From contig WFMF01000139.1 of the NCBI GenBank assembly GCA_011033025.1, positions 62,001-126,000 of the forward strand: a stretch of 64,000 bases of DNA, in the 5' to 3' direction. The translations under genes were made by a program, and so were the position numbers. This stretch comes from Beroe forskalii (taxonomy: Eukaryota; Ctenophora; Nuda; Beroida; Beroidae). Below, piece by piece: positions 55,218 to 64,000 of this stretch (the first letter of the stretch is position 1; each line of letters begins with the position of its first letter). Below the pieces are notes generated by a model. That model was not told the DNA's origin and did no database searches. It saw nothing but the letters and a program-made list of their open reading frames with translations.

Positions 55218-56180
55218 AATGGTACAGGACTACATAGAAGAGTTGATGGGTGTGCAGGAGTACCGTCAGAAGGATAAGAAGACCGCTATGAAACACCTGT
55301 GATCCGTGATATCTTGTTTTCCTTGAAAATTGAAAGAAGGAGGTTTTGACCTCAACAAAGACCTGAAAGGATATCAGTTGGCGAAAGCGAACAAGGACAC
55401 ACTGGTTGTGTGGCTGGAAGCTCTGGTGTACAGATTGCATACAACAATTATGCCTCTGCTAGAGGACACGGTTAAGGAAGTGGAATGTGTTGAGGAGCTA
55501 GAGAATGAGAAGATCAGGGACCAGACAAAGATCATTGATTCACAGAATCAACTGATCAAGGCAAAGGATCAACAAGTGGTGAAGCTCCAAGAAGCCGTGA
55601 AGGGAGAAGTGAAGACTGTGCAGACTGAAATGAAGACGTTTTCATCTGTTCTTCAGAAGGATTTGAAGTCTCAGACAAAGGAAGTCAAGAGTGCTGCCAG
55701 CATGTTCAGTGTGTAAAAGGTCGGGGAGGATGTGAAGCAAGTTGTGGAGAAGGAGGAGAGAGGGAAGAACCTCATCTGTATGGAGTACCAGAGGAGGGAG
55801 ATCAGCTGCTGGATGAATATGTTGCAGGGGTTCTCGAGAAGGCTGGAAAGAATTAATTAATTAATTAATAAATCTACAGGAAACATGCTCCTTCTTGCGA
55901 GCACAATGAACTATATCAAAACAGTGCTAAACTGGTTACCAGAAATGCATGGACCAACAATATTAGAATTAAAATTAAGTAATAAAGGAAAGAAGCCTGC
56001 AGAAAAGGTCTGTGAAGGGATAGAGCTGTTCGTCCAGTAACTCTGTCCAGCTCGTCAACAGTCATGGAGGTGCTGTGAAATGCTAAAATGCTGAGAGAAG
56101 TGGAGTGCTGTCGGCAGATCTTTATCTGCCCTGACAGGACAGTGTAGCAGAGGAAGGCTCAGAAAGGACTTGTGAAATGA
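55218..56180 (+). pseudogene. Decayed ORF1-like coiled-coil protein
   Basis: Same layout as the fossils at 11.5 and 35.2 kb: a start MVQDYIEELMGVQEYRQ, a coiled coil (KIIDSQNQLIKAKDQQVVKL, 55,500-55,600), then in other frames GVPEEGDQLLDEYVAGVLEK (about 55,783-55,843) and finally ICPDRTV*QRKAQKGLV (about 56,118-56,175). Several frameshifts and stops. Either the remnant of a first ORF of the LINE that follows or an unrelated older insertion. Confidence 0.6.
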
Positions 56181-56319
56181 CATGCTATGTAGAAGAGTAA
56201 AGAAACCCTCCCTCATCTAGAAACCTCTATCATCTCATCTCCCTCTGAAGATCTGTGGTATTTGTATTTTTATTTTATTTATCAGTACAGGATCACTCTC
56301 TATCTGAACTATTTTCAAT

Positions 56320-57915
56320 ATGACTAATGATTCTGTATGTGCTGGCTGTGAAGCCCTTCAATCAGAATGTATCTTACTCAAGGAGGAGATCAAAAAGCTA
56401 AATAGAAAACTAGAACATCTCGTGAATGCTTTCTCACAGGATAAGAGTGATTTTGAGTGTCAGGTTTCCCCTACACTACATGAGGTTAGCACACAAACTG
56501 AAAGTCCTCTCATCAAACAAAACATTTCATCTCCTTCAAGTAATGTGGCAGACATTTTTACTACATCCATGTTGGATGTATCATCAATATCTAACCAGGA
56601 TGAAATTCTTATGGATATTTTCATGAAGTCACAAAATCATGTAATCTCACCATCAAATCCTGTTGCTATTCCCATGGTAACTCTCCCATATATTCTAATA
56701 CCCAATAGCCCATTTGCAATTTTTGATGTCCACACTCTAGACAGTGACACCAACTTTGATGTGAAACTCCAAAATCGATCACTTTGTTACTATGGACAAT
56801 CAGGCTACTCATACAGTGGAGTAGAACACCAACCTAAACCCATCCCAGCATCTGACAATTATCTTGGTTCAATTTTAGACAATCTGAAATCAGTTTTACC
56901 TGAGTTCAAATACAACAGTGTACTGCTGACCAGGTACAGTGATGGCTCAAATAGTCTTGGGTACCACTCTGACAATGAAGATGTGATACTGCAGGACTCT
57001 GACATAGTCACCATTTCTCTTGGCCAGTCCCGCACAGCTCGTTTCAGAGGACTTCCTGCTCATTCCAACCACCCTGAACAAGAAGTTATTTTGAATCATG
57101 GGGATGTTATGATCATGAGCAGGAAGTCGCAGGACTTTTTCCAACATAGTATTGTAGCTGATAATTCTGAAAACGTAAGAATAAGCATCACCCTCAGATT
57201 GATATCAGCTACTCAGGAAAGGAATGATACTGTGGATTCACAAAATGGTACAATACCCGGTGATGTAAGACAGACACCTACAACAGAGAGGAATAAAACT
57301 TTATACATAGGGGACAGTCTCATCAAACATTTGAATAGCTTTAGGATGTCATCAAACAGCCAGCAAGCCCATGTACTATCTTACCCAGGAGCCACAGCTG
57401 GGAGCATCAAAGCAAAACTAGAGTCAGACCCTAGATTCAGTGAAATAGATAGCTCTTCAGTCTCAAAAATCTTCATTATTTGTGGCTCAAACAATGTTGA
57501 CAGAGTCCTAAATATTCCATTTCATATGAATGCAGACTTTGTTGATAATGGCACATTGTTTCATCCCCTTGAGCATAGCCTCAATCAAGCTAAGGCAGAT
57601 ATCACGCAGTTACTATCCTTCTTGCATGAAAAGTTTAACTTGGCTCAGTTAAACTACATGAACATCTTACCAAGAGAGAGTGCCATAAGAAACAATGTTA
57701 TTAACCATCTGAATGAGCACATAAAAACTTTAACCTTAAACCAATCATTTGTCAAACTTGTCTCAACAGAGAAGACAAGAAACTTGTTCACTGACAAGAA
57801 AGGTTTTAGAAAAAGTAACTTCTTTGTAGATCAATTTGGAAATGATAATGTTCACCTAAATAGTTCTGGGATTACCAGATTAGCTAAGCACCTAAAGTAT
57901 ACAGCCCATAATTAG
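56320..57915 (+). CDS. Retrotransposon ORF1: AlkB-like dioxygenase + SGNH esterase
   Basis: 531 codons, uninterrupted. Residues 7-40: CAGC and a coiled coil. Residues about 120-296 match the AlkB 2-oxoglutarate/Fe(II) dioxygenase fold: iron ligands H216-x-D218 in YSDGSNSLGYHSDNE and H276 in FFQHSIV, 2OG-binding R287 and further R293 in RISITLR, and HGDVMIMS before them. Residues about 326-530 match an SGNH hydrolase: block I GDS (Ser333), PGATAG (356-361), block III GSN (Gly389, Asn391) and block V DxxH (Asp509, His512). SGNH esterases are known in CR1 ORF1 proteins. AlkB enzymes remove N-alkyl damage from nucleic acids, and some plant RNA viruses carry them. Action on element RNA or cDNA is inference. 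All catalytic residues are present, suggesting recent activity. Confidence 0.88.
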   Translation: MTNDSVCAGCEALQSECILLKEEIKKLNRKLEHLVNAFSQDKSDFECQVSPTLHEVSTQTESPLIKQNISSPSSNVADIFTTSMLDVSSISNQDEILMDIFMKSQNHVISPSNPVAIPMVTLPYILIPNSPFAIFDVHTLDSDTNFDVKLQNRSLCYYGQSGYSYSGVEHQPKPIPASDNYLGSILDNLKSVLPEFKYNSVLLTRYSDGSNSLGYHSDNEDVILQDSDIVTISLGQSRTARFRGLPAHSNHPEQEVILNHGDVMIMSRKSQDFFQHSIVADNSENVRISITLRLISATQERNDTVDSQNGTIPGDVRQTPTTERNKTLYIGDSLIKHLNSFRMSSNSQQAHVLSYPGATAGSIKAKLESDPRFSEIDSSSVSKIFIICGSNNVDRVLNIPFHMNADFVDNGTLFHPLEHSLNQAKADITQLLSFLHEKFNLAQLNYMNILPRESAIRNNVINHLNEHIKTLTLNQSFVKLVSTEKTRNLFTDKKGFRKSNFFVDQFGNDNVHLNSSGITRLAKHLKYTAHN

Positions 57916-57962
57916 TTAATATGGGAAGGAAAATACTCTTCTATTAGCATTGTTTTAGCCTG

Positions 57963-60904
57963 ATGAATTTCAATGATTTAAAAATTGGTCACTGCAACAT
58001 ACAGGGGGGATTAGTTGGTCTTGCAAAGTCAACTCAAATTTCTGAAATGATTAGGAAACATAATATGGATATCCTATCTTTGAATGAAACCAACCTAAAT
58101 AGTTCTATTTCAACCAACACCCTCAATATCCCACCTAATTATACTCTTTTACGTAGGGACAGAGGCACAGGCTCCAGAGGTGGGTGTGGATTAATTGTAA
58201 GCAAGAAGTTAGCATATGATGATCAGATTAAAAAATGCCTTGTAATGATACTTCAAACATTGAAGCAATATGGATCCGAATTAAAAGTAGTAACTATTAC
58301 ATTTGTGGATTTTACCGCTCAACAGGATTTTGTAAATTAGATGAGTTCTTAGACTATTTTACTGAATGTATGAATAAGTTGAAAGGCAAAAAAGTGATAT
58401 GGATAGGTGATATAAACGTGGATCAAAACAAAATCAGTGAATTAGAATATCGTAAATTGGATTCAACCCTTAAATCCTTTAACATGGTTCAAACAATCCA
58501 AAACTATACCAGGATTGCTAAGAGGGGCAATAAGTTTACTTACAGTACAATTGATGTGATAATTACTAACTGTTATTCTGACTTTAAGAGCTCAGTAGTA
58601 CTCAATGATGAACAAATAGGTGACCACTATGCCATATCTTGTGAGCTTCAGTTCAAAGTTGAAAAACCTCCTAAATTTGAAAAGATATCCATACATGATT
58701 ATAACTCAAATAATGTCAAGGCCTTTCAGACACACTTAGCCAACTTAGATCTCACCCCTTTGTTTCAAAGCAGTGAAGTTGACAGTGCTCTGTCAATTCT
58801 GGAAACAAGTCTCAACAAACATCATGATCATTTCTTCCCTCTTAAAACTATTAAAAAGCATGAAAAGTTCATTTTTAAACCATCAGAAGAAAGTTTGAAT
58901 GCCATTAAAGTAAAAAGGAGGTTACATAAGAAGTTCAAAAAGAAGCTTAGGAAAGTGGAAGAATCTAGCTGTAATAATTGTAATATCTGTAATAAATGTA
59001 TCAGTGCCCACCTTGCATGGGATGAGTATAGAAAGCAACGGAACAAAACCACTTTATTAACTAAAGCTAATAAGCGGGAAAATCTTGTCAATGATCTTAA
59101 AACAAAAAGTGCAAAAAATGATCTGAAAGGCATTTGGAAATCAATTAAATTAGCCACCAATACATCTTCTAAGACCAACACTCAGCCCAAGATAGATGAA
59201 GATAAAATCAATGCAGAAAACCTAAATAACCATTTCTGTGAGATTGGCCCTAAGCTTAATGCAAAAGTGCCCATTTATAATAATATAAGCTATAGAGATT
59301 TCTTACCACCTAGGAACGAGAATTGTAAACTAGATTCCTTTAATGAAGTATCAAGTGAAACAGTTAAGTCTTATATAATATCATTACCATGTAATAAGGC
59401 TATAACTGATCAGTTACCACTGAAAGTCTTTAAATGTATACTTCCGATTATCCTACCTAGCATAACCTATATTGTAAATCTTAGTCTTTCAACTGGCCAG
59501 TTTCCAGACCAGTGCAAGATTGCTGTCGTTTCCCCCATTTTCAAAGGTGGAGATGCAAATGATCCTAATGACTACAGACCTATATCCATTCTACCTATAA
59601 TCTCAAAATGTATTGAAAATAGTGTAAATCAACAATTAACTAACTACTTTGAAAATAATAAACTCTTAAGCAATCACCAATATGGATTTAGGAAAAACCA
59701 CTCAACCACATTTCTTACTCTAGATATGTTTGATAAGATCTTTGACAATAAAAGTAAGGGTAACACTCCAGCACTCATATTTCTAGATATCAAAAAGGCA
59801 TTTGATACTGTTGACCACAAAATACTAATAGACAAGCTCAAATTTTATGGAGTGGATGGAGTGGTTATTCTGTGGATTAAGAACTATCTTACTTGTAGGA
59901 AGCAAGCAACAAAATTTATGAATCAACAAAGTATTTACCTATTGGTGGTTTTCGGAGTTCCACAAGGAAGTCTTCTTGGGCCACTTTTATTTAGTATCTT
60001 TATAAACGACTTAGTAAATGCATGTAACCTATCTAGCCCATACCTATTTGCAGATGATGGTGCTTTGCTATTTGAAAACATCTGTCGTAAGACTTACTTG
60101 AGCATTAAGATAGAAATGCTTACAATAATTAAATGGTTGAGTGTCAATAAGCTTTCCTTAAATGTAGATAAAACCAAAATTCTGGTATTTGATAATGCAC
60201 AGTTTTCTGTAAAGATCAAACTGAATGATTGTTGTGCAATAAAAGAATGCAAGGTATACAAGTATTTAGGACTTATGGTAGATAATTGCCTTAAATTTGA
60301 CTTTCACATAGATTACATAAAGAAGAAGATACATAAGAGAATAGGAGCTATGTATAGGGGGAGTAGCCTTTTACCAGTTAAGTATAGGAAAATGTTTGCC
60401 AACTCTTTGGTGCTCCCTCACTTTGATTATCTTGACACTATCTATGGAAGAGCATCTAAGACTAAACTTCGTGAACTGGACATTTTATACAAGAAAGTTG
60501 CTAAAATAGCTCTAGGTGTAGAAAAAACGGAAAGTAGCATTAAGGTATATAATGATATGAAATGGTTACCTCTACATTTAAGGCGTCAGCTTCATTTATC
60601 TTCTTATATGTTTAAAATTTTGAGAGGAGAAAGTCCTTCCAACTTTCTCTATAAGTTTAATTATATCTCAGGAGGTAGTAGAGATGGAGCAAGCTGTAAT
60701 TTGTATACTCCTAGATCAAAGAGTCTAAAAAACTTTTACTATCTAGGTGCTAAAGTGTGGAACTCAGTGCCATCTGAGCTAAGAAATATCAATGATCCTA
60801 AGGTATTCTCTAAAGTATATAAAAACAAATTACTAGATTCTGCAATTGGTGACCCAAACTACACAACAAATAATGCATTTGACTTTGTTTATAAACTAAA
60901 TTAA
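57963..60904 (+). pseudogene. Retrotransposon ORF2: endonuclease + reverse transcriptase, one frameshift
   Basis: Starts MNFNDLKIGHCNIQGG (APE endonuclease, with SLNETNLNSS and RDRGTGSRGGCGLIVS). Near 58,229-58,235 a six-A run changes frame, and the protein continues with IWIRIKSSNYYICGFYR, WIGDINVD, IDVIITN and GDHYAIS. RT motifs: DYRPISILP, FLDIKKAFDTVD, GVPQGSLLGPLLFSIF and the catalytic FADDGA. The thumb/C-terminal part ends KVWNSVPSELR and a stop at 60,904. Also a CNNCNICNKC cluster near 58,975. Only the one-base difference stands between this and a full ORF2 of about 980 aa; an assembly error is possible. Confidence 0.88.
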
Positions 60905-62035
60905 TTTTCTTACTCAATAATCTTCAACCCCTGGCTGTTGCAGTGGTTTTTAATTTGAATTTTCCAATGTAAGTTATTGAAATGACTTTTTATAGTTTTG
61001 ATTTTATTTACTTATTTGACTTCGGGCAAGTTACTATGCGTCCTGACCTCGGCAAGTCAGAAAAATGCAGCCTTATTACTTTTTAAACTATGTTTTAAAA
61101 TATTGTTAATTATAACTTATCATTTAACAGCTATTTTAATTTATTTATTTTCATTGATATACAGTATATACCAGTCCATATTTTTAGTCTTTTGATGGGT
61201 GGCCCTATTAACAGATTTTAGATTTGACTTGGTGCTCGCCCTCAGCACGACCTAAAAGCTTCTTCTATATAAAGCAAGAGAAAATATATTCTAATTGAAG
61301 TGCTGTAAAACATTATAATTGAATTGAAGTGCAGTGAATAAAAATATAAATAAGGTCAGGATATCCCAACAACTTAATTACCATTAATGAAATACTATAT
61401 AATTAATAACACCTGTTATTAATGATAAAACAAACCATGCAGTAAAATGTTAATGAAATATATTATGATATATCAAGCGAAATTTGATTTTGTTGTGGCT
61501 ACAGGAAATACTTGTGGGTACTTGGGTACCACCCTTGGTACAACTACAATAGATTCAATCAAGAATTTAGAACAAAAAACTACCAATATGAGTCAAAATA
61601 TGAGGGAGCTGTCAGAAACATTAAAAACCTAAATTACTTAGAAAACTAAGTTAGGTTTAGTTAATAATACCATGATTAATATTATTGGAATAAATAAGAA
61701 TTATAAAATTAATTAATAGTCAGTTTTACATAAACTCATTAAGAACACAATTTAGTTTAGTTCTTTTCTCATCAGTGGTGATTAAGCAGGAATGTGAAGT
61801 GTGTTTCCTTTCATTTCATATTATACAGACATTCCAACACACAACTTCACCTGTCATTGAATGTTAAAAATTTTGCATCATGCAAATTTCTAAATATGTG
61901 AGAACTGCTGTAAATAAGAAAATTTGAGTAATTTAAAGCTAACCCAAAATTGAAGCTATTTGCTGTAATACAGCTAAGTTGAACATAATTTCTAAAGTTT
62001 CATTGAATTGCAATTGCTATGTTTAAAAACTGTGA
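60905..62035. other. 3' region of the AlkB element and spacer
   Basis: Up to about 61,365 this is probably the element's 3' UTR. After it comes AT-rich sequence with a 61-codon open frame (61,447-61,632) that ends in a possible short helix (NLEQKTTNMSQNMRELSETL) but is unassigned. Confidence 0.45.
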
Positions 62036-64000
62036 TTATGGCATTCCCAGAGTTGGGGATGTCCTGATGACTGAATATCTAACAGAAATTTCTTGAACCT
62101 GTTTTTTTGCCATACACGAAGATGTTGATAAATCAGATAGAAAATTTGTGTTGAATTGAGCTGTTTTATTGTTAAATTTATTCCAGATGGTAGTGCCACA
62201 GTACAGAAACTGCTGCCTTGAAGCTTCTAGGTTATAACGGGGAATAGAAATATTATTATTCAAGTAATTTCTCGTGGATTCATGTGACCTTTTTAGTAAT
62301 ATATACAGGGGAATTGGATATCTGTATTTCTTAATTTTGAAGACTTCATTAAGCAAGAAAAGTTTGTGAAGATTGTGCACAGTTAATAGTTTAAATTCTG
62401 TGAACAGAGGCTTAGTATGTTCCAGAACATAGTCCTTTGGAGTCAAATGTTCATCAATTGAAATCCACTTATTAAAAACAATTGTTCAGTCTTTGTAACA
62501 GCAGTGAACTGAAAGTTTTTTATCCATAATTCTATGTAAATATTTATCTGTATATTTGATTTTAGTATCTGTATATGAAGGTAACAGAAGTAGAAGCACA
62601 CAGGAACTTGTTAATTTTGTGAATTAAGCCTGGAGCCTTGAAATTAATTTACTTTTTAAAATTTTTACTTTTTAAACTTTTGATTGTTTGGTAAAAGCTG
62701 TTTAGATCAGTGCACCCTTTTCCTATTTTTAATCTATACTTATTAATAATGATCGTTTAGTGGGTATTTCTCTTGATAGTTAAGAGTTAACATTTTTTTG
62801 GTCATGTCGCCTGCAAAAAGAGGCTGATATATGGTGAATATATCATTGTAGAAATATTTATTTATTTATTTATTTATTCATCAATTGATCTAGTTCTTGC
62901 ACAAGTTTTATAGTATTCTGCATGATCAAAGTTCAGTTTTTTCCCAAAAAGTAAGCGTATACATCTCTTTTGTATGTTAAATATAGGTTTAAGTTTATTA
63001 TTTGAAACAGAACCCCAAGCTGATATTCCATAAGTCAAGTGTGAGATGAAGAGTGAGGGTATAATTTACTGTAGTGTTCAGGAGGGATAAACTTCTTGAC
63101 TCTTTTTGATCGTGAACAATAGAGCTGTTCAGTTTTTTGTTCTAAGTGTTGTAGATGACCCTCCCAATTCAAATTTTCATCTATAATAATTCCTAGATAC
63201 CTAACCATGTTTGTTTTCTTGCTTATTACGATTCAAATACAGATGTTTTCACTACCTATAACTTTAGCTCTGGCACAAGTTTTCTGTTCATTATGATTGA
63301 GCTTTGGTCTGAAGTGCATGTAGACACACTTTTCAATATTGATATGAATTTGATTACTCAGCATATATAAATTTATATCTTGAAGAACTATGTTAGCTTT
63401 AGAGAACACTTCTGCTTCAGAATTTCCAGTAACAAAATATTAGTATCATCAGCAAACAAACAAAGTGTGCAAGTTGAGAGCAGTTGACTATATCATTTAT
63501 GTAGAGAATGAAAAGTAGTGGACCTAGAACAGATCCCTGGGGTACACCATAAATAACAGGCAGCAGTTCTGATTTTCAGAGTCATAATTAGTGAGTTGCT
63601 GTCTATTAGTCATATAGCTTTTCAATAAGTTAAGTGGTTTACCTCTTATGCCATAATTTTCTAACTTGATCAAAAGTTTCTCATGACATATAGTATCAAA
63701 AGCTTTGCTAAGGTCAATAAATATACCAAGTACATGGTTTTTATTTTCAATATTAAACGTTATTTTGTCTATAGAATAGTTCACAGCATGGGATGTAGAG
63801 TGGTGACTACGGAAACCATATTGGTTCTCATATAGGATATTCTTAGAGATAACAAATTTATACAGACGAGAATACATGAGCTTTTCAAATATTTTCCCAA
63901 AGCATGGTAACATAGAGACAGGCCTGTAGTTCTTGAACAGTTGTTTATTGTCTTTTTTAAAAACAGGAGTTATCTGACCAACTTTGAGGATACGTGGAAA
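62036..64000 (-). pseudogene. Decayed LINE ORF2 (RT to C-terminus), runs off the window
   Basis: Minus strand, from the right edge: FPRILKVGQITPVFKKDN, NYRPVSMLPCFGKIFEK, IFIDLSKAFDT, then after a frameshift GVPQGSVLGPLLFILYIND, FADDTNI, RYLGIIIDENLNWEGHL, LTYGISAWGS, IQKRCIRLLFGKK and, beyond an inserted retroposon, HLTPKDYVLEHTKPLF to the stop at 62,036. Several frameshifts and stops show it is dead. CR1/Jockey-type RT. Confidence 0.85.
62462..62876 (-). mobile_element. Small retroposon inserted in the decayed LINE
   Basis: A 415-bp piece that interrupts the LINE coding sequence between the codons for RSIDE and HLTPK. It is flanked by a 12-bp direct repeat ttcatcaattga (62,450-62,461 and 62,877-62,888) and has a (attt)n tract next to the right repeat. 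That tract reads as an (aaat)n tail on the minus strand, so it is oriented minus. No ORF. SINE-like; family unknown. Confidence 0.85.

Larger units (their letters stand above)
56320..61365 (+). mobile_element. Non-LTR retrotransposon with AlkB-SGNH ORF1
   Basis: Two adjacent ORFs (56,320-57,915 and 57,963-60,904) separated by 47 bp, followed by an AU-rich 3' region. This ends near gaattgaagtgcagtgaata (about 61,320-61,345), where an aattgaagtgc phrase is repeated. The EN-RT type ORF2 places it in the CR1/Jockey group broadly. The 5' limit is not certain; the decayed ORF1-like sequence at 55.2-56.2 kb may or may not belong. Confidence 0.8.

Noticed and set aside
61447..61632. 61-codon ORF with a possible helix
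   Set aside because: No family recognised and no supporting splice or homology signal; left as unassigned spacer.

Overview
The window looks like nuclear DNA from an invertebrate animal; I cannot name the species. It carries animal-type genes with introns (TMEM214, a secreted thrombospondin-1/beta-gamma-crystallin protein, NEMF), several CR1/Jockey-type non-LTR retrotransposons, tRNA-derived SINEs, fold-back MITEs and many minisatellites. There is no sign of operons or bacterial signals.

Layout. 1-4.27 kb is repeats only: a 20-bp satellite split by a hAT-like insertion with an 8-bp target duplication, plus palindromic MITEs. About 4,275-22,070 (unit A) and 29,270-49,067 (unit B) are two direct copies of one segment. 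Each unit holds, on the minus strand, exons 4-13 of TMEM214 and, nested in the giant TMEM214 intron 5 on the plus strand, a five-exon gene for a signal peptide + TSP1 + two beta-gamma-crystallin domains. Only unit B joins to TMEM214 exons 1-3 (49.29-50.54 kb), so copy B is complete (13 exons, 682 aa by my model) and copy A is 5'-truncated. The units differ by minisatellite copy number, a 4.4-kb CR1 insertion (B only), a SINE (B only) and a ~1.9-kb block (A only). Between them, 22-29.3 kb holds tandem repeats and two head-to-head truncated LINEs.

50.5-54.5 kb holds an uninterrupted NEMF ORF (961 aa). 55-61.4 kb holds a retrotransposon whose ORF1 joins an AlkB-type 2OG-Fe(II) dioxygenase to an SGNH esterase, both with their catalytic residues present, followed by an EN-RT ORF2 with one frameshift. 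62-64 kb is a decayed minus-strand LINE interrupted by a small retroposon with a 12-bp target duplication.

Most notable: (1) the AlkB + SGNH retrotransposon ORF1; (2) TMEM214 introns flanked by direct repeats of exon sequence, several of which cannot be spliced as GT-AG while keeping the conserved protein, with a boundary that moved between the two copies; (3) minisatellites grown from coding exon ends, including about 19 tandem copies of the crystallin gene's start codon and signal-peptide region. All exon models come from reading the sequence and remembered family similarity; no searches were run.
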